From Denticeps clupeoides (lineage: Eukaryota > Chordata > Actinopteri > Clupeiformes > Denticipitidae), in NCBI RefSeq assembly GCF_900700375.1, contig NC_041717.1, forward strand, positions 18,494,090 through 18,558,089: a DNA stretch of 64,000 nucleotides, written 5' to 3'. The position numbers were made by a program, and so were the translations under genes. The notes under the pieces are model-generated. The model was not told the DNA's origin. It worked only from the letters and a program-made list of their open reading frames with translations, and ran no database searches. Positions 44,446 to 56,300 of the stretch are shown here, in pieces. The first letter of the stretch is position 1. Each line of letters begins with the position of its first letter.

Positions 44446-46153
44446 CTCACATTGTAAGAAATCAGATCTGGTCAAAGGTTCAGCAAATTCAATTTTGACG
44501 TGTTTTACTATGGAAATATAAATATTCCATCATGAATAATTCTTACCACATAATCCTGTAATATATTTGTAATAATATATTTGTTTTCTCGATCACATCT
44601 ATCATTCAATTCTCATATTTAATAAATTCCCAACCTGCTGCTGATATCTTCTTCACTTCCTGCTTGCAGAAATCTTCCAGTTTCTCTTTCAGTGCAGAGA
44701 CAGATTTTACTACAGCCTGACAAGAGAAGCTCTGGTTGACGGTGATGTTGGGGAGATCTTTAGATCCAGGAGGAGCACAGAGAGACGGGAAACTCTACAG
44801 AGACAAACAGACAAGAGACAGAAATGGAGAGAGACTTTAAATACACTTTACTGGGGAGAAGTGAAGAGCAGCTCCATAGGAGAGAAGTTTGTGAGGGACG
44901 CCCCCTTCTGTAGATGATCAGAGAGCAGTGATGGTACCTGGAGGAAAAGGATGTGATCTTCTGTTTGTGAAAGCTGCTCCAGCTCAGCGTCTCTCCTCCT
45001 CAGAACAACGATCTCCTGCTCCAGCAGCTCCAGGTGTCCTTCAGTCAGACTCAGTTCAGCCTTCTCCTGATCTCTGATTATCTTACACACCTTAGAGCGC
45101 ATCTTCCCAATGGAGCGGATCATCTGAGTAAAGATCTTCTCAGTGTCCTCCACTGCTGCCTGTGCAGAGCGCTGTTAGGAGACAGAGAGAGAGGACAGGG
45201 GACATTTGAAGCAGCAGACCTTCACTCAGCTCCTACTGGGACCCCAGACAGCAGCCTGTTCCTCACAGTGTGGTGTCTCAGTGGGACTGGAAAGTGTCCA
45301 GACACTGAGTTCCTCACTGGCTGACTGGAGGAGAGACCTGACTGAGTCCTGAAATGTCTCTTCTCCTCGCCTCACTTCTCACCTTGAGAGTCTCCACAGC
45401 CTCTCTCAGCTCCTGTACTTTCTTCTCTCTCTTCTGGAGTCTCTGCTGGGATCTTCTCTGGGTCTCGACCAACTGCTTCTGTTGGTTAAAAAAAATACTT
45501 CTGATATGCCCCAGTGACTTGTTGTAAATCTGTTATGGACCAAGCGATCTTCTACTTGTTCTTACCTGTTTCTCACTCCTTTCTGCTGCTGCTGCTACTG
45601 TCTTATGTCCACTGTGTTCATCCACCAAACACATCAGACAAACGCATTTCTGATCAGAGCAACAAAAGACCTCCAGCAGCTTGTGATGCTGAGAGCAGAT
45701 CTTCTCCTGCAGTCGTCCAGTAGCATCAGTCACCGTGTGTTTTTCTCCTGGATTTGCTTCATTATGAACTTTGAAGTGAGTCTCACAGTAAGAGACCAGA
45801 CACACCAGGCAGGACTTGACAGCTTTGACTTTTCTCCCAGTGCAGACGTCACACTCCACATCTCCAGGTCCAGCGTAACAGAGAGCAGGAGGAGCAGCTT
45901 GGAGTCTCATCTTCTTCATGTTCTCCACCAGTTCAGCAATAAGAGGGTTTTTGAAGAGAACAGGTCTTGGTGTGAAGGTGTGTCTGCACTGTGGACAGCT
46001 GTAGACGCCCTTCTGGTCTTCCTCATCCCAGCAGCTCTTAATGCAGCTCATACAGTAATTATGTCCACAGGAAAGAGTCACCGGATCCTTCAGTAGATCC
46101 AGACAGACTGAACAAGTGAACAGATCCTGATCTTTAGAAGGAGCTTCAGCCAT
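43583..46153 (-). CDS. finTRIM (TRIM E3 ligase with B30.2/SPRY), copy B
   Basis: Paralogue of the gene at 34737-37293 with the same six-exon layout: 45566-46153, 45383-45478, 44938-45171, 44635-44794, 44451-44507, 43583-44097; 1650 nt, 549 residues. RING, B-box, coiled coil and PRY-SPRY are all present and all phases agree, so it looks intact. Exon 1 differs from copy A at only 4 of 196 residues (A26T, P28S, and two in the B-box region), while the 168-residue SPRY stretch differs at about 18 positions plus one deletion. Differences sit in likely binding loops (FDVWYQVLC, WSGKVQV, CLFGRNDQ, HKNKKTK). The ISRE-like site upstream is weaker than in copy A. Likely function is the same E3 role with a different target. 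Confidence 0.92.
44373..44443. repeat. (GT)n(GA)n microsatellite in finTRIM B intron 5
   Basis: Same place as the repeat at 35528 but with a longer GT part. Confidence 0.92.
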
Positions 46154-46213
46154 TTTCCTGCTTTACAATCAGATGGTGTCACACACAGACAGAGCCGCAA
46201 AAAGGAGAGTTAA

Positions 46214-46230
46214 CTTTCAGTTTGGTTTCT
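46214..46230 (-). promoter_or_regulatory. degraded ISRE-like site, finTRIM B
   Basis: Minus strand reads AGAAACCAAACTGAAAG at the same place as the copy A site; neither GAAANNGAAA core is intact. Confidence 0.5.
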
Positions 46231-46310
46231 CAGGAAGCATCAAACTTCCTGCTTCAGAAGAGTTGTGGTGTGGTGATGTTTGCCTTCTTTCTCAGCAGTA
46301 TATGTGTATA

Positions 46311-47799
<1,489 letters not shown>

Positions 47800-47802
47800 T
47801 GA

Positions 47803-48730
47803 GAGTCATCTGCTGGACTGGTGCCAGAGTAACAACCTGACTCTCAATGTCTCGAAGACCAAAGAGATGGTTGTTAACGTCAGGAAGAAACCAACTGTCC
47901 CCACCCCACTGCACATTGATGGATCTGCTGTTCATATCGTCAGCAGCGTGAAGTCACTGGGTGTGCACCAGACAGACAACCTCTCCTGGAGCCTCAACAC
48001 CACCTCCACCACTAAGAGAGCCCAGCAATGTCTGTACTTCCTCAGAAAGCTGAAGAAGGCCAACCTCCCTCCTCCCATTGAAAGTGTTCTCTGCTGCTAT
48101 GTCAATGTCTGGTACGGGAACTGCACTGTCGCGGATGCAGAGTGCATCATCGGGGTTCCACTTCCACCCATCTCCCAGCTCTACAAGAAACACCTCATCC
48201 GTCAAGCTTGGAGCATAATGAAGGACTCTCACCACTCCTCACATGCCCTGTTCTCCCTCCTAGCATCTGGCAGATGGTTCCACAGTATCATAACTGTAAC
48301 TGCAAGAGCTTCTTCCCCCATGCAATCAGAGCTCTCAATGCACTGCCATCACCAAAACATTGATAAACACAACAACAATACATTTCCAACCATATGCACC
48401 TGCTAACATTCTGCTCATTTTGCATGTATGTCTTGTGTGTCCTGGTTGAAGTATCCCACATATACTTGAACCAGACCACTGCACAATACATAGCCACTTG
48501 CAAGCATCTTACATGATGTTGACCTGTTTGTCCTTGTTCAGTGTACAGGAGGTTTTACAATTTTTTTTTTATAGTCTGTACAGTATTTAAGTTTTAGTTA
48601 GTAAAAAATTATTTTGAAAATATATAATATTATATTTTTTCTATATATAAATATATTTTTTCTTTCTTTTATGATCTGTGTGAAACAATATTTCAATACA
48701 TGGTTGTACTGACAATAAATCTCTGATGCA
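47803..48730 (+). mobile_element. L2-like LINE 3-prime end
   Basis: Reads LLDWCQSNNLTLNVSKTKEM, VSSVKSLGVHQTDNLSWSLN, RAQQCLYFLRKLKKANLPPP and VWYGNCTVADA, late RT motifs of the L2/CR1-like group, then a 3-prime UTR ending near AATAAATCTCTGATGCAATG. Starts abruptly at the Tc1 border, so it is 5-prime truncated. A short deletion after VADA shifts the frame. Confidence 0.8.
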
Positions 48731-50540
48731 ATGTGGATTGGATGGCAGACCAAGGCGGGGGCTTTGGCGGCCCGATCCCCGGGCAAGGAATCTGGCTATT
48801 GGGACATGGAATGTCACCTCTCTGGCGGGGAAGGAGCTGGAACTTCTGGAAGAGGTTGAGCGGTACCGGCTAGACTCACCTCGACACATAGCACTGGCTC
48901 TGGAACCCAAGTCCTTTTGAGAGGTTGGACACTCTCCTTTGCTGGAGTTGCTCCGGGTGAGAGGTGGAGGGCTGGGGTTGGCTTTTTGTTAGCCCCAAGA
49001 CTCTCAGCCTGTTTGTTGGGGTTTACCTTGGGGGACAAGAGGGTCGCTTCCCTGCACCTTCAGGTCAAGGAAAGGGTCCTGACTGTTGTTTGCACTTATG
49101 CGCCAAATAAAAGCTCAGAGTACCCACCCTTTTTGGTGTCCCTGGGACGAGTGCTAGATAGTGTTCCGACTGGGGACTCCATTGTCCTGCTGGGGGACTT
49201 CAATGCTCACGTGGGCAATGACAGCATGACCTGGAGGGGCGTGATTTGGAGGAACGGCCTGCCAGATCTGAACTCGATTGGTGTTTCGTTATTGGACTTC
49301 TGTGCAAGTCACAATTTAGCCATAATGAACACCATGACCATGTTTGAACTTAAAGATGCCAATCGGTACACTTGGTACCAGGGAAGCCTAGGTCGCTGGT
49401 CAATGATTGACTTTGTAGTCATAATATCTGACCTGCGACTATATGATTTGGACTCTCTGGTGAAGAGAGGAGCGGAGCTGTCAATTGATCACCAGCTGGT
49501 GGTGAGTTGGATCAGGTGGCAGGGGAAGATGCCACGTAGAATGCCTGGCAGAAGAACATGTCAAGATGGTCTTCAATCCCCACCTCCGGCAGAGCTTTGT
49601 CCTTGTCCCGAGAGCAGTGGGGGACATTGAGTCCGAATGTTCTGCTCTGCAATTGTTGAGGCTGCTGTTGCTAGCTGTGGTCACAATGCCAGTCATTGTT
49701 GAGGTAGTCAAACAGCTACAAAGCGGCGGAGCCCCGGGGGTGGATGAGATCCGTCCTGGGTATCTCATGGCTATGGATGTTGTAGGGCTATCGTGGTTGA
49801 CACATCTCTGAAACATTGCGTGGACATCAAGGGCAGTTCCGATGGAGTGGCAGACTGGGGTGGTGGTCCCCGTTTTTAAGAAAGGATACCAGAGTGTGTG
49901 TTCCAACCATAGGTGGATCACACTCCTCAGCCTCCCTAGAAAGATCTACACCAAGGTACTGGAGAGGAGGGTCCGATCGATAGTTGAATCTCAGATTGAG
50001 GAGGAGCAATGTGGTTTTCTTCCTGGATGTGGAACTGTGGACCAGCTATTTGCCCTTGCTGGGGTGGTGGAGGGGGCATGGGAGTTTGCCCAACCAATCC
50101 ACATTTGTTTTGTGTATTTGGAGGTGGCTTGTGGCCGTGCCCTCGGGGGCACCGTATGGGGGGAGGGCGCTCCGGGAGTATGGGGTGGATGGCCTTTTGT
50201 TGAGGGCCATTCCGTCCCTGTGCCAGAGGAGCGTGAGTTTGGTCCGCATAGCCAGCAGTAAGTCAGCCTTATGGATAGGGTGAGGAGCTTGAATATTCGG
50301 GAGGGACTCAGAGTAGAGTAGAACATCGAGAGGAGCCAGTTGAGGTGGTTTGGGTATCTGGTCAGGGTGCCTGCTGGACGGCTCCCTGGGCATGTCCTGC
50401 TGGCAGGAGGCCCCCGAGTTGACCCAGGACACACTGGAGAAATTATATCTCCAGTCAGGTCGGGGAACACCTTGGGGTCCTGCCAGAGGAGCTGGTGGAT
50501 CCAGTGACTGTTTTCGTCCATCGCGCCATGTTTATTTGTA
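48731..50540 (+). mobile_element. Nimb/I-like LINE, endonuclease and partial reverse transcriptase
   Basis: Plus-strand pieces: NLAIGTWNVTSLAGKELELL (start of the AP endonuclease), [60 protein letters not shown] and [11 protein letters not shown]; then RT pieces SGGAPGVDEIRPGYL, WQTGVVVPVFKKGYQ and CGFLPGCGTVDQLFALAGVV, and a late RSQLRWFGYLVRVPAGRLPG. Stops, frame shifts and a deletion of the RT catalytic core show it is inactive. I assign it to the Nimb/I-like group from memory. Confidence 0.8.
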
Positions 50541-50746
50541 TTTATTAATAAATCATTGTTCCCCTTATGTCCCATCTCTGCGCTTCCTTCCCCCATCAAC
50601 TCGCCTTTGAGACATCTTTAGAAATTAATATGAAATGCCATAAAAGGAAAACTACATGAAATCTATAATAAATAAAAACAATAATTCCAGCACCTCCAAG
50701 TATCTGAAAAAAAAAGTCAGATGAAAAGAACAGATGATTTTTAAAA

Positions 50747-51056
50747 CACTTCAAGGTCAACCACATGAATGCCTGCCATTCTAGGTGCAGCTGTGGTGTG
50801 AAGGGTGTCGAATTTGGTGGCAGGAGAATCTCATTTTGGAGCTGTTCACCAGCCTACATGCAACATAAAATTCTAAAGGTATCAATGAGAATGATAATAA
50901 CAACAATGTTAACTATTAGGAAAGATATAAATACTAATACAAATATACACACACAATGCTACATCGATGTCTGACAAACACAAAGTTAAATCACTAATCC
51001 AAGAGTGAGTTTCTTAACAGTCCCCACTTCAAGGTCAACCACATGAATGCCTGCCA
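50747..51056. repeat. 32-bp direct repeat pair
   Basis: CACTTCAAGGTCAACCACAT and the next 12 bases occur identically at 50747-50778 and 51025-51056. Confidence 0.9.
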
Positions 51057-51085
51057 ACAGTTTTTTTTCACATTTCAGAGGTCTA

Positions 51086-51416
<331 letters not shown>

Positions 51417-51703
51417 GGTTTCGCTGAGCAGCAAAAAGTTACCGAACAAGACAAGCTTTAAATTTCGTTCTGTTTTACCTGAACTATATTTTGTGAGAGT
51501 GGTTGTAAAACAGTTAAGTAAGGTGCACTAGAACTTTTTCTCTTCCCCATCAAGGATAAAAATATGAAGACAGTTTCCAGTTTTGGTTTCTCCCCAATCC
51601 CAAATCCTCCCCAAAAGGAAATTCTATAATGTCATAATTATGTTATATGCCTATGACTGTTTTTAACCAATAGCAACTATTTACCAAATCATATGACATT
51701 ATA

Positions 51704-51895
51704 ACATGGGTGGTAGTAGCCTAGAGGGTAACACACTCGCCTATGAACCAAAAGACCCAGGTTCAAATCCCACTTACTACCATTGTGTCCCTGAGCAAGA
51801 CACTTAACCCTGAGTGTCTCCGGGGGGGGACTGTCCCTGTAACTACTGATTGTAAGTCGCTCAGGATAAGGGCGTCTGGTAAATGCAGCAAATAA
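51704..51895 (+). repeat. tRNA-derived SINE family 1, plus
   Basis: Complete, with head GTAGTAGCCTAGAGGGTAAC and tail GGGCGTCTGGTAAATGCAGC. It ends about 45 bp before the fabp1 exon 2 acceptor. Confidence 0.93.
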
Positions 51896-51941
51896 CACTC
51901 CAAGTTTTAAAAATCTGACATTAAAATCTTGATGTTATCAG

Positions 51942-53048
51942 GTCTTTCCGATGATGCGATTGAGAAAGGTAAAGACCTGAAGAGCATCACTGAAATAAAA
52001 CAGGATGGAGACCACTTCAGAGTGACCGTAACCACCGGACCCCAGGTTCTGGTGAATGAATTCACAGTCGGGAAGGATAGTGAGATTCAGTCGCACGCAG
52101 GGGAGAAAGCCAAGGTACAGTCTCATCGGCACGGCTCTGCGGCGGCAGATCAAAACATGACGACGAGCCAAAACTAGTTTTCTTTTCTGTGTCACAATCA
52201 CTGACAAGAACATTTACAGCTAATTTGAACCACAAACAGCTTTTGAATGAGCAGCTAAATGATTCTTAATGACTTGAATCATTACTCTGTGTTGCAGGCT
52301 GTAGCTGTGCTTGCGGGGAACAAGCTGATTGTCACGGCGAATGATGTAGAGTCGGTCACCGAGCTGGTCGATGCTGACACCATAAGGAACGTGAGTACAG
52401 AAGCTTCTCCGTCGCGTCTGGAGATTAGAATGTGAGATTAGAAGTACGGGTCCCCAATTCTTCCCACATTCACAAAGAACCATAAAATGTAAGTTTTTTT
52501 TTATTGGTGCGTGTGGTGTTGTCTTGAAAGCAATGCAATGAGAGGGAACATTTACCCTGTAAATGACCTCGTAACCAAATATCAGCATGTTGCTGTTCAT
52601 CATAGAAATAACACCAACACTCACCATTCATCTCAAAATCAGAATAACATTATTTGTGTAAATCTGTGGTATTTTCTAGCTTGACTGAAGTGCTTGACTT
52701 TATTTGCCAACGTAATGACTTTCTAAGGTTTTGCAGAAACAGAAATAATATTGAAAATAAATACGTTTGATCAAGTTCAGAACTCTTGTATAAAAGCAAT
52801 AAATCACTGGAAGCCATTTTTATATAACCGTAATCTGTCATAAAAGTCCCTGGATTGTTAAGGGACTAAACGTGAACATTTTCCTTCACGTGACCTCTTC
52901 TCAGGTCCACTGTGACTTGTCAGGAGTTTCAGTGCCTTTATCAAGGGTAATCGTGTCCTACGTGTGAAATGACGCCACTCTCTCATTCCAGACGCTGACC
53001 ATGGCTGGTGTCTCCTACAAGAGGATCAGCAAACGGGTCGAAAACTGA
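51942..53048 (+). CDS. fabp1: liver-type fatty acid-binding protein 1, exons 2-4 (first exon not found)
   Basis: Cytosolic lipid carrier of the beta-barrel FABP family. Exons 51942-52114 (173 nt, the usual FABP1 exon 2 length), 52298-52390, 52992-53048. Residues read GLSDDAIEKGKDLKSITEIK, VLVNEFTVGKDSEIQ, ESVTELVDADTIRN and TLTMAGVSYKRISKRVEN. The pattern KGKD..K...EI, NEFTVG, SVTEL and YKRISKR is FABP1 rather than FABP6 or FABP10. Exon 2 starts in phase 1, so an exon 1 ending in phase 1 (the usual M.FSGKYQL... exon) is required. I found none between the finTRIM B gene and 51941. Either it lies far upstream beyond the inserted elements or it is lost. AATAAA at 53195-53200. Confidence 0.88.
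52180..52291. repeat. repeat shared with 53905-54018
   Basis: GTCACAATCACTGACAAGAA and CTTTTGAATGAGCAGCTAAA recur in smyd1 intron 8 with about 10 percent differences. No known family recognised. Confidence 0.8.
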
Positions 53049-53339
53049 GCGGATTGGGTCAATGCAGTGTATAATCGAACGATTTAATCAAATTTTACAA
53101 AAGAGTCTCTTACAATGTTATATCAGCATGTTTAGTGTGACATTGTGATCAGTGTGATTGACAAAAGTGTCATTTTAACTTGCAATAATAAGACAATAAA
53201 TTAAAAATGCAATCAGAAGACAAACAGATCTAAAAAATAAAAGGACATAACTGTGGCAGTGTCTGTGGTTTGACTGATGAAGAACGACTTTAGAACGTTC
53301 TCTCTTCGCGGTCATGGTAGGCAGCTTCCTGTGGTCTGC

Positions 53340-56300
53340 TCACTTCCTGCGAAACATGTTTTTGATGCCCTCTTCCACGGGTTCAGCCTGCATGCTCATT
53401 GGCTGGTTCTTGAGGGCGGCCTCGCGCATTTGGTGGTACACATATTCATTCTGCTGGAACATGCGCAGCTCCATCTCTGTCTGCATGCGCATGGCCTGGG
53501 AGGGTAGAGCAGAGAAACAGAATAAGATCGGAAGAAGATCCATGAAAACCATCACCATGATTCAAATGAGGGGAACACTGTGGGCCGCTACATCCATTCT
53601 CTAGCTCCATGATGAAGAATATTTATTTCACACCCATATAGCAACATTTAGTGGCTTAGTTGGTTCGCTGACATAGTTTTCTTGGCGGACCTTTAGTGTG
53701 TGATGTGTGAGAAGTTGGACCGGTTGGTGCAGCATCCTGGACTTTGTTGCCACATCAAAGATTTTGATATTGTTTGAGCGCCAAGTCATCAAAAATTCTC
53801 AAATGTGGTCAAACCTACCAAAAACTTTCTTATGAGCATTTAATTGCGTTCTGTGGCATACTTATATAAAAAGCAGGTTTCTTCATTCCTTTTATCAACA
53901 TGTATTTTCTTTACTTTGTCACAATCACTGACAAGAAGATTTGCAGCCAATTTTAACCACAAACCGCTTTTGAATGAACAGCTAAATTATTGTTAATGAC
54001 TTGTATCATTGCTATCATTACATCATGTAATTTTTCATCAAATACTATAAATGGGCCAGTCTGGCAACACTGAGCCCGGAGACAACAGCTCTTGCTGGAT
54101 ATAAAATATTTAAATATAAAATTCTCACAGTTATTGTATTGTCTCACTATAATGGCTTATTTCAGACCTGTATCCAATAAGTGTAATCCCCTTAAGAATC
54201 TTAAAAGTAAAAGTGAAGTGAAAGTGAGTGGTGGTAGGGTGGTAGTAGCCTAGTGGGTAACACACTCGCCTATGAACCAGAAGACCCAGGTTCAAATCCC
54301 ACTTACTACCATTGAGTCCCTGAGCAAGACACTTAACCCTAAGTTGCTCCAGGGGGGGACTGTCCCTGTAACTATTGATTGTAAGCCGCTCCGGATAAGG
54401 GCGTCCAATAAAAGCTGTAAATGTAAATGTAAATGAGTGTTTTGGAGCAGTGGGGTCCTCACAGGAACCTTGACAGTTCGGGATTTGAACTCACAACCCT
54501 TCGGCTACGAGTCCACTTCCTTACCCACTAGGCCACCAATTCCCAGACAAAATTGTAAAAATGACTGTCCATTTGTGGTGGGTGCTGCGTACCTCCAAGT
54601 CCTTGGTGATGGGGTGTGTGGGTCCATGTGTGATCAAGAGGATGGCGTAGGCCTTGCAGATCATGCCATGGCCCACCTCTATATGCCCTGCCTGCCAGTG
54701 GGTCACCCCAGCTCTCATGGTGGCCAGTCCCAGAGCAGCATTGTTTGGGTGGTACAGCTTTCTGCTCCAAAAGACAAATGGCATTGGTTTAAAAAAAGGA
54801 CAGTCTTCCCAAAATAAAGCACAACAAAAAATTATGAATGTGCTTTATGTAATGAGTATGTGGATTAGCAGTAATAGTCAAGAGATGGCAAGATTTTTTC
54901 TAGAGGAATGAACCTTCATGCCCCGGTCAGACCAAACACTCACATGTAGCCGTCTACCATCTTCCGGGCGTATGAGGCCGCTTCATCGAAGAACTGCAGG
55001 TAGGACAGAACCTCGCTGGCCATGCTCCACATCCTCAGCTGGTAGATGTGTGTGTCGGCCAGAACCGGCTCCTGCTTCTCCAGACATTCCCTGCAGATCT
55101 TCACCACCTTAAATCCGACAGACAGTCTGGTGTTGTTTTACGACCGTGTGAGTACAGAACGGATGAGAAGAACTGAAGTCTTTGTACCTCATGATAATTC
55201 CCATCCAGACGGGCCTTGTCCATCTTTTCCAGCATCATCAGACTGTAGTCAGTCACTTCCTTCACCTGTTCATCAGGCACCTAAGACATCAATAGAATTA
55301 AGATGCTGAATATTGCATAAATTGATTAATGGCGTTAATGAAGCTCTAGTACTTCACCACAACAGTGATGGTGATGTTACAGAATTAAAGAGGACATGAG
55401 AACCTTGGTCCTGTATGATTACACACACACACACACACAAAAAGAGAGCTCACTCATCACTCACTATCCTCACCTAGTCCTGATACTCAGGGTCGCGGCT
55501 GCCGGAGCCCATCCTGAGACACCGGGTACAGGGCGGGGTGTCAGTCACACACTCACACCTACAGTCAATTCAGAGTTGCCCGTCCACCTTTTGTACACGC
55601 CTTAATAGCAGGCAGGAGACCGGAGAACCCGGAGGAAACCCACACCAGCATGGAGAGAGCATGCAAACTTTGCCCGCGCAGGCGCCAAACTGGCTTCTCT
55701 TGCTAACTTACTTTGATGCTTCACTGCCATGACCAAATACGGAAGCTCCAATGACAGCATCTGTCATGGAGGGCCACGCTTACATGAAGGAGCTTTACAT
55801 TTACATTTACAGCATTTATCAGACGCCCTTAATCCAGAGCGATTTACAATCAGTAGTTACAGGGACAGTCCCCCCCAGAGCAACTTAGGTTTAAGTGTCT
55901 TGCTCAGGGACTCAATGGTAGTAAGTGGGATTTGAACCTGGGTCTTCTGGTTCACAGACGAGTGTCTTAACCACCCTGTAGTATAGATGAGCCGCTACTG
56001 GTCCAGACCTTTTAAGCGCAATCTCCTCACCAAGGGATACTCTAAGATGGAGGTTCAAGGGATGAAGGAGCTGGGGTTGGCTAGAATGCCTGACCATTTC
56101 CATTTTTCAGAGGCCTAATAAGAAGGTGGCACGGCCAGTGTGCGCACTCAATACGATCACTTGGCTTGTCGACCTACCAGGCAGAAATTTTGGAGGAAAT
56201 GGCTTGTGAACTCGACACGGGAATGCCAAACCCCATCTGCCTGGTCAACGATTTGCCTGTACAGTCCTCAATCCCCCTGCAGTGATCAGGTTGGGGGGTC

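Larger units (their letters stand above)
41492..46285. repeat. segmental duplication, copy B (finTRIM block)
   Basis: Partner of 33787-37430. Extra 41985-43135 contains a 70-bp direct repeat pair and a family-2 SINE not present in copy A. Confidence 0.88.
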
